From assembly GCF_029960815.1 (NCBI RefSeq), contig NZ_JASBRE010000027.1, positions 1 through 64,000 on the forward strand: a stretch of DNA of 64,000 bases, written 5' to 3'. This DNA is from Pseudomonas sp. AL03. GTDB taxonomy: Bacteria; Pseudomonadota; Gammaproteobacteria; Pseudomonadales; Pseudomonadaceae. The notes beneath the pieces are model-generated. The model was given only the letters and a program-made list of their open reading frames with translations. It was not told the origin of the DNA and ran no database searches. Made by a program: the position numbers and the translations under genes. Shown one piece after another: positions 27,700 through 34,795 of the stretch (positions within the stretch are counted from its first letter, which is position 1; every line of letters begins with the position of its first letter).

Positions 27700-28014
27700 A
27701 TGTCTTATGCAGTAATCGTTACTGGTGGCAAGCAGTACAAAGTTGCTCCAGGTGAATACCTGAAGATCGAAAAACTGGAAATCGCTACCGGCGAATCCGT
27801 TACTTTTGATCGCGTTCTGTTGGTTGCCAATGGCGACGACGTGAATATCGGCGCTCCAGTTGTTCCTGGCGCTACCGTTGTGGCTGAAGTGATCTCCCAA
27901 GGTCGTCACGATAAAGTCCGCATCATCAAGTTCCGTCGTCGTAAGCACCACATGAAGCGTATGGGCCACCGCCAGTGGTACACCGAGATCAAAATCACCG
28001 GTATTCAGGCTTAA
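27700..28014 (+). CDS. rplU: 50S ribosomal protein L21
   Basis: 104 residues starting MSYAVIVTGGKQYKVAPGEY, with the L21 signature (KVRIIKFRRRKHHMKRMGHR) near the C-terminus. It is a primary 23S rRNA-binding protein of the large subunit. TCGGAGAAATACC supplies the RBS. The frame is open 20 codons further upstream without a better start. It is the first gene of the rplU-rpmA unit, 34 bases before rpmA. Confidence 0.98.
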   Translation: MSYAVIVTGGKQYKVAPGEYLKIEKLEIATGESVTFDRVLLVANGDDVNIGAPVVPGATVVAEVISQGRHDKVRIIKFRRRKHHMKRMGHRQWYTEIKITGIQA

Positions 28015-28048
28015 TTTCAGCCTAATTCCTCACTAGGAGAATTGACTC

Positions 28049-28324
28049 ATGGCACACAAAAAAGCTGGTGGTAGTACCCGTAACGGTCGCGACTCAGAAG
28101 CCAAACGCCTTGGCGTGAAGATGTATGGCGGCCAGGTTATCATTCCGGGCAACATCATCGTGCGTCAGCGCGGCACCCAATTCCACGCTGGCTACGGCGT
28201 TGGTATGGGCAAAGATCACACTCTGTTCGCTAAAATCGACGGCGTGATCAAGTTCGAAGTAAAAGGCGCTTTCAATCGCCGTTACGTAAGCATTGTCCCG
28301 AAGACTGAAGTCGTCGCGGCATAA
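28049..28324 (+). CDS. rpmA: 50S ribosomal protein L27
   Basis: 91 residues. It starts MAHKKAGGSTRNGRDSEAKR, with the N-terminal tail that reaches the peptidyl transferase centre and lacks the leader cleaved in Firmicutes. Motifs GVKMYGGQ and IIVRQRGTQFHAG are conserved. CTAGGAG precedes the ATG. A terminator follows. Confidence 0.98.
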   Translation: MAHKKAGGSTRNGRDSEAKRLGVKMYGGQVIIPGNIIVRQRGTQFHAGYGVGMGKDHTLFAKIDGVIKFEVKGAFNRRYVSIVPKTEVVAA

Positions 28325-28339
28325 TTACGCAGTTGCTGG

Positions 28340-28367
28340 AAAAGCCCTGTCTTGCGACGGGGCTTTT
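28340..28367 (+). terminator. rpmA terminator
   Basis: AAAAGCCC pairs with GGGCTTTT around an 11-14 base loop, with a T-run, 15 bases past the rpmA stop. Confidence 0.8.
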
Positions 28368-28517
28368 TCGTTTGTGGGGTGAGTCTCTTGCAAAGCTGTT
28401 TGTGATGGGCTCCAGCGCTGGATTTGCGGTCGTTGATTGAGGTCGCTGCGCTCATTTTTGCAAGAGTCTTATGTCTAGGTTTTTTCGGCTCGTCCGTATG
28501 GCGAGAGGCGTTTTGTT

Positions 28518-29741
28518 ATGAAGTTTGTTGATGAAGTATCGATTCGAGTAAAGGCCGGTGACGGCGGCAACGGTTGCATGAGCTTCCGTCGCGAAAAATT
28601 CATTGAAAACGGCGGCCCGAACGGCGGTGACGGTGGTGATGGCGGCTCGGTCTACATGATCGCCGACGAAAACCTCAACACCCTGGTGGACTACCGTTAC
28701 ACCCGGCACTTCGATGCCGAGCGCGGTTCCAACGGCGGCAGCACCGACTGCACTGGCAAGAAAGGTGAAGAGCTGGTGCTGCGTGTCCCGGTTGGCACCA
28801 CGGTCATCGACTCCGCTACTCAGGAAGTGATTGGCGACCTGACAAAAGCGGGTCAGCGTCTGTTGGTTGCTCACGGCGGCTGGCACGGCTTGGGTAACAC
28901 CCGATTCAAGTCCAGTACCAACCGTGCTCCGCGTCAGACCACTCCGGGCAAGCCGGGTGAGGCGCGTGATCTGAAGCTGGAAATGAAGGTGTTGGCTGAC
29001 GTCGGTCTGCTGGGTTTACCGAATGCTGGCAAAAGTACCTTCATTCGTTCGGTCTCGGCCGCCAAGCCAAAAGTCGCCGATTATCCGTTCACCACGTTGG
29101 TGCCAAACCTGGGCGTGGTCAGTGTCGATCGCTGGAAAAGCTTCGTGGTAGCGGACATTCCGGGTCTGATCGAAGGCGCTTCCGATGGCGCGGGTCTGGG
29201 GATTCGTTTCCTCAAGCACTTGTCGCGTACGCGTCTGCTGTTGCACCTTGTGGACATGGCGCCGCTCGATGACGCCAGCGCCCCGGATGCCGCTGAAGTG
29301 ATCGTCAGCGAACTGACCAAGTTCAGCCCGTCCCTGGCTGAGCGTGATCGTTGGTTGGTGCTGAACAAGTGCGACCAGATCCTTGAAGAAGAGCATGATG
29401 CTCGCGTCAAGGAGATCGTTGATCGCTTGGAATGGGCCGGTCCGGTCTACGTGATCTCGGCCATCTCCAAGCTGGGCACTGAGCGTCTTTGCCACGACAT
29501 CATGCGTTACATGGAAGATCGTGCCGATCGCCTGGCTAACGACCCGGTCTACAAAGAAGAGTTGGCCGAGCTCGATCAGCGCATCGAAGACGAAGCCCGT
29601 GCTCAGCTGCAGGCGCTGGATGACCAGCGTGCCCTGCGTCGTAGCGGCGTGAAGTCGGTCCACGACATCGGCGACGATGATTGGGATGAAGAAGATGTGG
29701 ATGACGAAGACGGTCCGGAAATCATTTACGTGCGTGACTGA
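28518..29741 (+). CDS. obgE: GTPase ObgE/CgtA
   Basis: 407 residues. The glycine-rich Obg fold (1-159, NGGPNGGDGGDGGSV and GGWHGLGN) precedes a G domain with P-loop GLPNAGKST, switch motif DIPGLIEGAS and NKCD. An acidic C-terminal tail (DDDWDEEDVDDEDGP) ends the protein. Obg proteins act in late 50S ribosome assembly and the stringent response. The order rplU-rpmA-obgE is conserved across bacteria. A half REP and a terminator follow. Confidence 0.97.
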   Translation: MKFVDEVSIRVKAGDGGNGCMSFRREKFIENGGPNGGDGGDGGSVYMIADENLNTLVDYRYTRHFDAERGSNGGSTDCTGKKGEELVLRVPVGTTVIDSATQEVIGDLTKAGQRLLVAHGGWHGLGNTRFKSSTNRAPRQTTPGKPGEARDLKLEMKVLADVGLLGLPNAGKSTFIRSVSAAKPKVADYPFTTLVPNLGVVSVDRWKSFVVADIPGLIEGASDGAGLGIRFLKHLSRTRLLLHLVDMAPLDDASAPDAAEVIVSELTKFSPSLAERDRWLVLNKCDQILEEEHDARVKEIVDRLEWAGPVYVISAISKLGTERLCHDIMRYMEDRADRLANDPVYKEELAELDQRIEDEARAQLQALDDQRALRRSGVKSVHDIGDDDWDEEDVDDEDGPEIIYVRD

Positions 29742-29745
29742 TTCG

Positions 29746-29774
29746 GTAGGAGCGAGGCTTGCCCGCGAAGGCGG
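29746..29774. repeat. Single REP element
   Basis: GTAGGAGCGAGGCTTGCCCG followed by CGAAGGCGG is one arm of the same REP family as the doublets elsewhere in the window. The opposite arm is missing; only a degenerate GCTGGCAAGCCGGC remains near 29804. Confidence 0.8.
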
Positions 29775-29825
29775 TCTATCTGCCTGATCGCGGTGTTATC
29801 ATCGCTGGCAAGCCGGCACTTTAGG

Positions 29826-29849
29826 CGCCGCTCAATCGAGCGGCGTTTT
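29826..29849 (+). terminator. obgE terminator
   Basis: CGCCGCTC pairs with GAGCGGCG across the loop AATC, followed by four T residues. Confidence 0.8.
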
Positions 29850-29928
29850 AGTATCTGGAAATTGGTAGTCACGAATAACGTCACGGGCAGCGCTGGGTCG
29901 CGCTGTCCTCAAGCTAGGGTTGAAGATG

Positions 29929-31047
29929 ATGCGGAGCAAGGTGACAGGTGCGCAGCGTTGGGTCGTGAAGATCGGCAGCGCTTTGCTGACTGCGGACGGC
30001 AAGGGCCTGGATCGCGCGGCAATGGGTGTTTGGGTCGAACAGATGGTGGCTTTGCATGAGGCTGGCGTCGAGCTGGTGCTGGTGTCCTCCGGGGCGGTGG
30101 CGGCCGGTATGAGTCGCTTGGGCTGGACCGTACGGCCCAGTGCGATGCACGAGTTGCAGGCCGCTGCCGCCATTGGTCAGATGGGGTTGGTGCAGGCCTG
30201 GGAGTCGAGCTTTGCCGAGCATGGCCGGCATACCGCGCAGATTCTCCTGACTCACGACGACTTGTCCGACCGCAAGCGCTACCTGAACGCCCGCAGCACC
30301 TTGCGAGCGTTGGTTGAGCTGAAAGTTATTCCGGTGATCAACGAAAACGACACTGTGGTCACTGACGAAATCCGTTTCGGCGATAACGACACCCTGGCGG
30401 CGCTGGTAGCCAACCTGGTCGAAGCTGACTTGCTGGTGATCCTCACCGATCGCGACGGCATGTTCGACGCCGATCCGCGCAACAACCCTCACGCCAATCT
30501 GATTTACGAAGCGCGCGCCGATGATCCGGCGCTGGATGCGGTAGCGGGCGGTACGGGTGGCGCGCTGGGTCGTGGCGGCATGCAGACCAAATTGCGCGCT
30601 GCGCGGCTGGCGGCTCGTTCCGGTGCGCATACCGTCATCGTCGGCGGGCGTATTGAGCGCGTGCTGGATCGCCTCAAGGCGGGCGAGCGCATCGGCACCT
30701 TGCTGTCACCTGAGCGCGGCCTGCTGGCGGCGCGCAAGCAATGGCTGGCCGGGCACCTGCAAACCCGCGGCACGCTCGTGCTGGATGCTGGTGCGGTGAC
30801 GGCGCTGTCCCAGGGCAACAAAAGTTTGCTGCCGGTCGGTGTCAAGCTGGTCCAGGGCAGCTTCCGTCGTGGTGAGATGGTGGTTTGCGTGGCGCCGGAC
30901 GGTCGTGAAATCGCCCGAGGCCTGGCCAACTACAGCGCGCTGGAAGCACAAAAAATCATCGGTCAGTCGTCTGAGGCGATTGTCGGTCTGTTGGGTTACA
31001 TGGCGGAACCGGAACTGGTTCACCGCGATAACCTGATCCTGGTCTGA
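29929..31047 (+). CDS. proB: Glutamate 5-kinase
   Basis: 372 residues. The amino acid kinase domain (about 1-265) contains WVVKIGSALLT, VSSGAVAAGM, NENDTV and the GGTGGALGRGGMQTK nucleotide site. A C-terminal PUA domain (about 280-360) follows. It phosphorylates glutamate in the first step of proline synthesis and is normally feedback-inhibited by proline. The frame opens at TTG 29920; I choose ATG 29929, which gives MRSKVTGAQRWVVKIG and the usual 372-residue length. creA follows 12 bases later. Confidence 0.96.
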   Translation: MRSKVTGAQRWVVKIGSALLTADGKGLDRAAMGVWVEQMVALHEAGVELVLVSSGAVAAGMSRLGWTVRPSAMHELQAAAAIGQMGLVQAWESSFAEHGRHTAQILLTHDDLSDRKRYLNARSTLRALVELKVIPVINENDTVVTDEIRFGDNDTLAALVANLVEADLLVILTDRDGMFDADPRNNPHANLIYEARADDPALDAVAGGTGGALGRGGMQTKLRAARLAARSGAHTVIVGGRIERVLDRLKAGERIGTLLSPERGLLAARKQWLAGHLQTRGTLVLDAGAVTALSQGNKSLLPVGVKLVQGSFRRGEMVVCVAPDGREIARGLANYSALEAQKIIGQSSEAIVGLLGYMAEPELVHRDNLILV

Positions 31048-31059
31048 GGGAATACCTGA

Positions 31060-31524
31060 ATGCGCGTTGCAAAAGGATTGTTGGGCCTGTTGTTGGCGGT
31101 GCCGCTGCTGGCCTCGGCCGAGGAGATTGGTCAGGTGTCGACGGTGTTCAAATTCGTCGGCCCGAACGACCGTATCGTCGTCGAGGCGTTTGATGATCCA
31201 AAGGTCGAGGGCGTGACTTGCTACCTGTCGCGAGCCAAGACGGGCGGCGTGAAGGGTGGTTTGGGGCTGGCTGAAGATCGCGCTGAAGCCTCTATCGCTT
31301 GCCGTCAGGTCGGGCCGATCAGCTTCAAGGGTGAGTTGAAGGATGGCGACGAGGTGTTCAAGGAGCGCACATCGCTGGTGTTCAAGACCATGCAGGTGGT
31401 GCGATTCCTCGACAAGAAGCGCAATACGCTGGTGTACCTGGTCTACAGCGATCGGGTGATCGAAGGCAGTCCGCAGAATGCGGTGACGGCGATTCCAATT
31501 TTGCCGTGGGCGCAGGCTCAGTAA
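31060..31524 (+). CDS. creA: CreA family exported protein
   Basis: 154 residues with a signal peptide (LLGLLLAVPLLASA|EE, cleavage after about residue 20). The CreA core includes FKFVGPNDRIVVEAFDDP, VTCYLSRAKTGGVKGGLGL and SIACRQVGPI; Cys residues in the last two could pair. The family is periplasmic and of unknown function despite its link to the creABCD locus in E. coli. It sits 12 bases after proB, as in P. aeruginosa, and is probably co-transcribed. Confidence 0.92.
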   Translation: MRVAKGLLGLLLAVPLLASAEEIGQVSTVFKFVGPNDRIVVEAFDDPKVEGVTCYLSRAKTGGVKGGLGLAEDRAEASIACRQVGPISFKGELKDGDEVFKERTSLVFKTMQVVRFLDKKRNTLVYLVYSDRVIEGSPQNAVTAIPILPWAQAQ

Positions 31525-31605
31525 TCTAAAGAAGATCAAAAGTATGGGGCGGGGCTGGCCCTTCCCATTTTTTTTGCGCTGGGCTTACTAAATCACAGGC
31601 AATAA

Positions 31606-31630
31606 AAAACCGACCCTGGGGTCGGTTTTT
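31606..31630. terminator. Bidirectional terminator between creA and rpsT
   Basis: AAACCGACCC pairs with GGGTCGGTTT, with A-run on the left and T-run on the right, so it can serve both rpsT (minus) and creA (plus). Confidence 0.85.
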
Positions 31631-31645
31631 CAACAAGCTTATCGC

Positions 31646-31924
31646 TTATGCGGCAACAGCAAGGTTCAGAGCCTTGACGTGACCGTTCAGGCGGCTCTTA
31701 TGACGAGCAGCCTTGTTCTTGTGGATGATGCCTTTATCGGCCATGCGGTCGATAACTGGCACTGCCAGAACGTAAGCAGCTTGAGCTTTTTCAGCGTCTT
31801 TTGCGTCAATGGCTTTAACTACATTCTTGATGTAGGTACGAACCATGGAACGCAGGCTGGCGTTGTGGCTGCGACGCTTCTCAGCCTGTTTTGCACGTTT
31901 TTTGGCGGAAGGTGTGTTGGCCAC
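31646..31924 (-). CDS. rpsT: 30S ribosomal protein S20
   Basis: 92 residues, highly basic and helical: SAKKRAKQAEKRRSHNASLR at the N-terminus and KNKAARHKSRLNGHVKAL at the C-terminus. It binds the 5' domain of 16S rRNA. The initiation codon is GTG (31922-31924) behind GAGGAG. A non-ATG start is notable because E. coli rpsT uses UUG as part of its autoregulation; a similar control is possible but not shown. It has its own promoter and terminator. Confidence 0.98.
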   Translation of the reverse strand: MANTPSAKKRAKQAEKRRSHNASLRSMVRTYIKNVVKAIDAKDAEKAQAAYVLAVPVIDRMADKGIIHKNKAARHKSRLNGHVKALNLAVAA

Positions 31925-31977
31925 CGTCGAGCTCCTCGAAAGACTTTTTAGGAAATAGCAAACAAAATAGGCCGCGA

Positions 31978-32006
31978 ATCATGCCGATGAGTTGATGTCT
32001 TGTCAA
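31978..32006 (-). promoter_or_regulatory. Sigma70-type promoter of rpsT
   Basis: On the minus strand TTGACA (32006-32001) and CATGAT (31983-31978) are 17 bases apart, about 50 bases upstream of the rpsT start. A GC-rich CGCGG discriminator follows, typical for growth-rate-regulated ribosomal genes. Confidence 0.65.
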
Positions 32007-32176
32007 GGGCGGTTGAGACGTTCCGCTAAGTGGTAGGTATAAAGAGGCGGGATATTTATTTCCGGCGCTTGACCTGTAAACTCGCGAGCTTTGGCTCTGT
32101 GCTGCTGCGGCGCGGAGTATCGCATAAGTAGGCGCTTTGTTCGCCTGCTGTTTATCGACAGGCACAAACTCTTTCA

Positions 32177-33715
32177 ATGAATCTGCTCAAATCGTTGGCC
32201 GCCGTCAGCTCTATCACGATGCTTTCCCGGGTTCTGGGGTTCGTACGTGACACCCTTATCGCGCGTACATTTGGCGCGGGGATGGCGACCGACGCCTTCT
32301 TTATCGCCTTCAAACTGCCCAATCTGCTGCGGCGGATCTTCGCTGAAGGGGCATTTTCCCAGGCGTTCGTGCCGATTCTTGCTGAATACAAAAGCCAGAA
32401 GGGCGAGGAGGCGACGCGAACCTTCATTGCTTACATATCGGGCCTGCTGACGCTGGTGCTGGCGCTGGTCACCGCTTTGGGCATGATCGCCGCGCCGTGG
32501 GTCATCTGGGCGACCGCGCCGGGTTTCACCGATACGCCGGAAAAATTCGAGCTGACTTCCGATCTGCTGCGGGTGACCTTTCCTTATATATTGCTGATCT
32601 CCCTGTCTTCATTGGCCGGGGCGATCCTCAATACGTATAACCGCTTCTCGGTGCCGGCCTTCGTGCCGACCCTGCTCAATGTCAGCATGATCATCTTTTC
32701 GTTGTTTCTGACGCCGTATTTCGATCCGCCGGTCATGGCGTTGGGCTGGGCAGTACTGGTGGGCGGCCTGGCGCAATTGCTCTATCAGTTGCCGCACCTG
32801 AAGAAGATCGGCCTGCTGGTGTTGCCACGTCTGAACCTGCGTGACAGCGGCGTCTGGCGGGTCATGAAACAAATGCTTCCGGCGATTCTCGGCGTGTCCG
32901 TGAGCCAGATTTCGCTGATCATCAATACCATTTTCGCCTCGTTCCTGGTCGCCGGTTCCGTGTCCTGGATGTACTACGCCGACCGTTTGATGGAGTTGCC
33001 CTCCGGCGTTCTGGGTGTGGCGCTGGGTACGATTCTCCTGCCGACCCTGGCCAAGACCTATGCCAGCAAGGATCGCCAGGAATATTCGCGGATCCTCGAT
33101 TGGGGTTTGCGCCTGTGCTTCGTGCTGGTGCTGCCGTGCTCGCTGGCGTTGGGCATTTTGGCTGAGCCGCTGACGGTTTCGCTGTTTCAGTACGGTCAGT
33201 TCAGCGCGTTTGACGCCTCCATGACGCAACGGGCTCTGATCGCTTATTCGGTCGGTTTGCTCGGGATTATCGTGATCAAAGTGCTGGCGCCGGGCTTTTA
33301 TGCGCAACAAAACATCCGCACGCCGGTAAAAATCGCGATTTTCACCCTGATCGTTACCCAATTGTTCAACCTGGTGTTGATCGGCCCGCTGGCCCATGCC
33401 GGTCTGGCTTTGGCCATCAGCATCGGTGCGTGCATTAACGCCAGCCTGCTGTTCTATCAACTGCGCAAGCAGCAGATGTATCAGCCGCAACCGGGTTGGG
33501 CGAAGTTCGCTGCCAAACTAGTGATCGCGGTGTTGGTGATGTCTGTTGTGCTACTGGTCGGGATGCATTTCATGCCGACGTGGGATCAGGGCCATATGCT
33601 TGAACGGTTCCTGCGTCTGGGCGCACTGGTTGTTGCCGGTGTGGTCGCTTATTTCGGCATGTTACTGCTGATGGGCTTCCGTTTGCGCGACTTCAATCGC
33701 AAGGCGTTGAGCTGA
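32177..33715 (+). CDS. murJ: Lipid II flippase MurJ
   Basis: 512 residues with about fourteen hydrophobic helices of the MOP superfamily. The N-terminus (SSITMLSRVLGFVRDTLIAR) and FKLPNLLRRIFAEGAFSQAF are MurJ signatures; the Arg residues of the central cavity are visible in these motifs. It exports lipid II for peptidoglycan synthesis. The order rpsT (divergent), murJ, ribF, ileS, lspA is conserved in gammaproteobacteria. Confidence 0.96.
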   Translation: MNLLKSLAAVSSITMLSRVLGFVRDTLIARTFGAGMATDAFFIAFKLPNLLRRIFAEGAFSQAFVPILAEYKSQKGEEATRTFIAYISGLLTLVLALVTALGMIAAPWVIWATAPGFTDTPEKFELTSDLLRVTFPYILLISLSSLAGAILNTYNRFSVPAFVPTLLNVSMIIFSLFLTPYFDPPVMALGWAVLVGGLAQLLYQLPHLKKIGLLVLPRLNLRDSGVWRVMKQMLPAILGVSVSQISLIINTIFASFLVAGSVSWMYYADRLMELPSGVLGVALGTILLPTLAKTYASKDRQEYSRILDWGLRLCFVLVLPCSLALGILAEPLTVSLFQYGQFSAFDASMTQRALIAYSVGLLGIIVIKVLAPGFYAQQNIRTPVKIAIFTLIVTQLFNLVLIGPLAHAGLALAISIGACINASLLFYQLRKQQMYQPQPGWAKFAAKLVIAVLVMSVVLLVGMHFMPTWDQGHMLERFLRLGALVVAGVVAYFGMLLLMGFRLRDFNRKALS

Positions 33716-33810
33716 GGTCCTTGCCTTGATAAACACGGGCGAATCGACGGTTTTGTCGGCTCGATCACTTTGGGTTACGGTGTTGCCTGTCGTCGGCCGC
33801 CGGGTGTGGT

Positions 33811-33816
33811 TATAAT
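33811..33816 (+). promoter_or_regulatory. -10 element ahead of the ribF-ileS-lspA-fkpB operon
   Basis: A perfect TATAAT lies 28 bases before the ribF start. No good -35 is visible at the usual distance (TGTCGT at 33788-33793). Confidence 0.45.
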
Positions 33817-33844
33817 CGACCACTTTATGAGCAAGAAGCGCGTT

Positions 33845-34795
33845 ATGCAGCTGGTTCGAGGCCTCCACAATCTGCGCCCCCAGCATCGGGGCTGCGTCGC
33901 CACTATTGGCAACTTTGACGGTGTTCACCGTGGCCACCAGGCGATCCTGGCGAGGCTACGCGAGCGAGCGCTCGAGTTGGGCGTGCCCAGCTGCGTGGTG
34001 ATTTTCGAGCCGCAGCCGCGAGAATTCTTCGCCCCTGACACGGCTCCGGCCCGTCTGGCCCGGCTACGGGACAAACTGCAGCTGTTGGCTGAGGAAGGTG
34101 TCGACCGGGTCCTGTGCCTGGCCTTCAATCAGCGCTTGAGCAAGCTCGGCGCCAGCGAATTCGTCGACACCATTCTGGTGGACGGCCTCGGGGTCCAGCA
34201 TCTGGAGGTCGGTGACGACTTCCGTTTCGGCTGTGACCGGGTAGGGGATTTCGATTTCCTGCAACAGGCCGGCGTGATACAGGGCTTCACCGTCGAAGCG
34301 GCGCAAACCGTCGTACTGGACGGCATTCGCGTCAGCAGCACTCAGGTGCGAAATGCCTTGGCCGCCGCCGATTTCGCCTTGGCCGAAGGGCTGCTCGGTC
34401 GTCCTTTCCAGATCACCGGGCGGGTCCTGCACGGCCAGAAGCTGGCACGGCAACTGGGCACGCCGACCGCCAACATACAACTCAAGCGTCGTCGCGTGCC
34501 GCTGACTGGGGTTTATCTGGTCAACGTCGACATCGACGGCAAGACCTGGCCAGGTGTCGCCAACATTGGCGTGCGGCCCACGGTACAAGGTGATGGCAAA
34601 GCCCACCTCGAAGTGCACCTTTTAGATTTTGCCGGCGATCTGTATGACCGGCGTTTGACGGTGGTTTTCCACCACAAGCTGCGTGAAGAGCAGCGTTTCG
34701 CCTCTCTGGAGGCGCTTAAGACGGCGATCAATGCGGATGTTGCCGCCGCCCGTGCCCTGTCGCACCTAGCGCCAATCGCTAATGAAGAGCCTTAA
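33845..34795 (+). CDS. ribF: Bifunctional riboflavin kinase/FAD synthetase
   Basis: 316 residues. The N-terminal FMN adenylyltransferase (about 1-180) has GNFDGVHRGHQ and VSSTQVRNALA. The C-terminal riboflavin kinase (about 185-305) has GRVLHGQKLARQLGTPTANI and VYLVNV. It makes FMN and FAD from riboflavin. ATG 33845 gives MQLVRGLHNLRPQHRGCVAT, the usual Pseudomonas start; ATG 33827 is also in frame. Its stop codon directly abuts the ileS start, indicating coupled translation. Confidence 0.96.
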   Translation: MQLVRGLHNLRPQHRGCVATIGNFDGVHRGHQAILARLRERALELGVPSCVVIFEPQPREFFAPDTAPARLARLRDKLQLLAEEGVDRVLCLAFNQRLSKLGASEFVDTILVDGLGVQHLEVGDDFRFGCDRVGDFDFLQQAGVIQGFTVEAAQTVVLDGIRVSSTQVRNALAAADFALAEGLLGRPFQITGRVLHGQKLARQLGTPTANIQLKRRRVPLTGVYLVNVDIDGKTWPGVANIGVRPTVQGDGKAHLEVHLLDFAGDLYDRRLTVVFHHKLREEQRFASLEALKTAINADVAAARALSHLAPIANEEP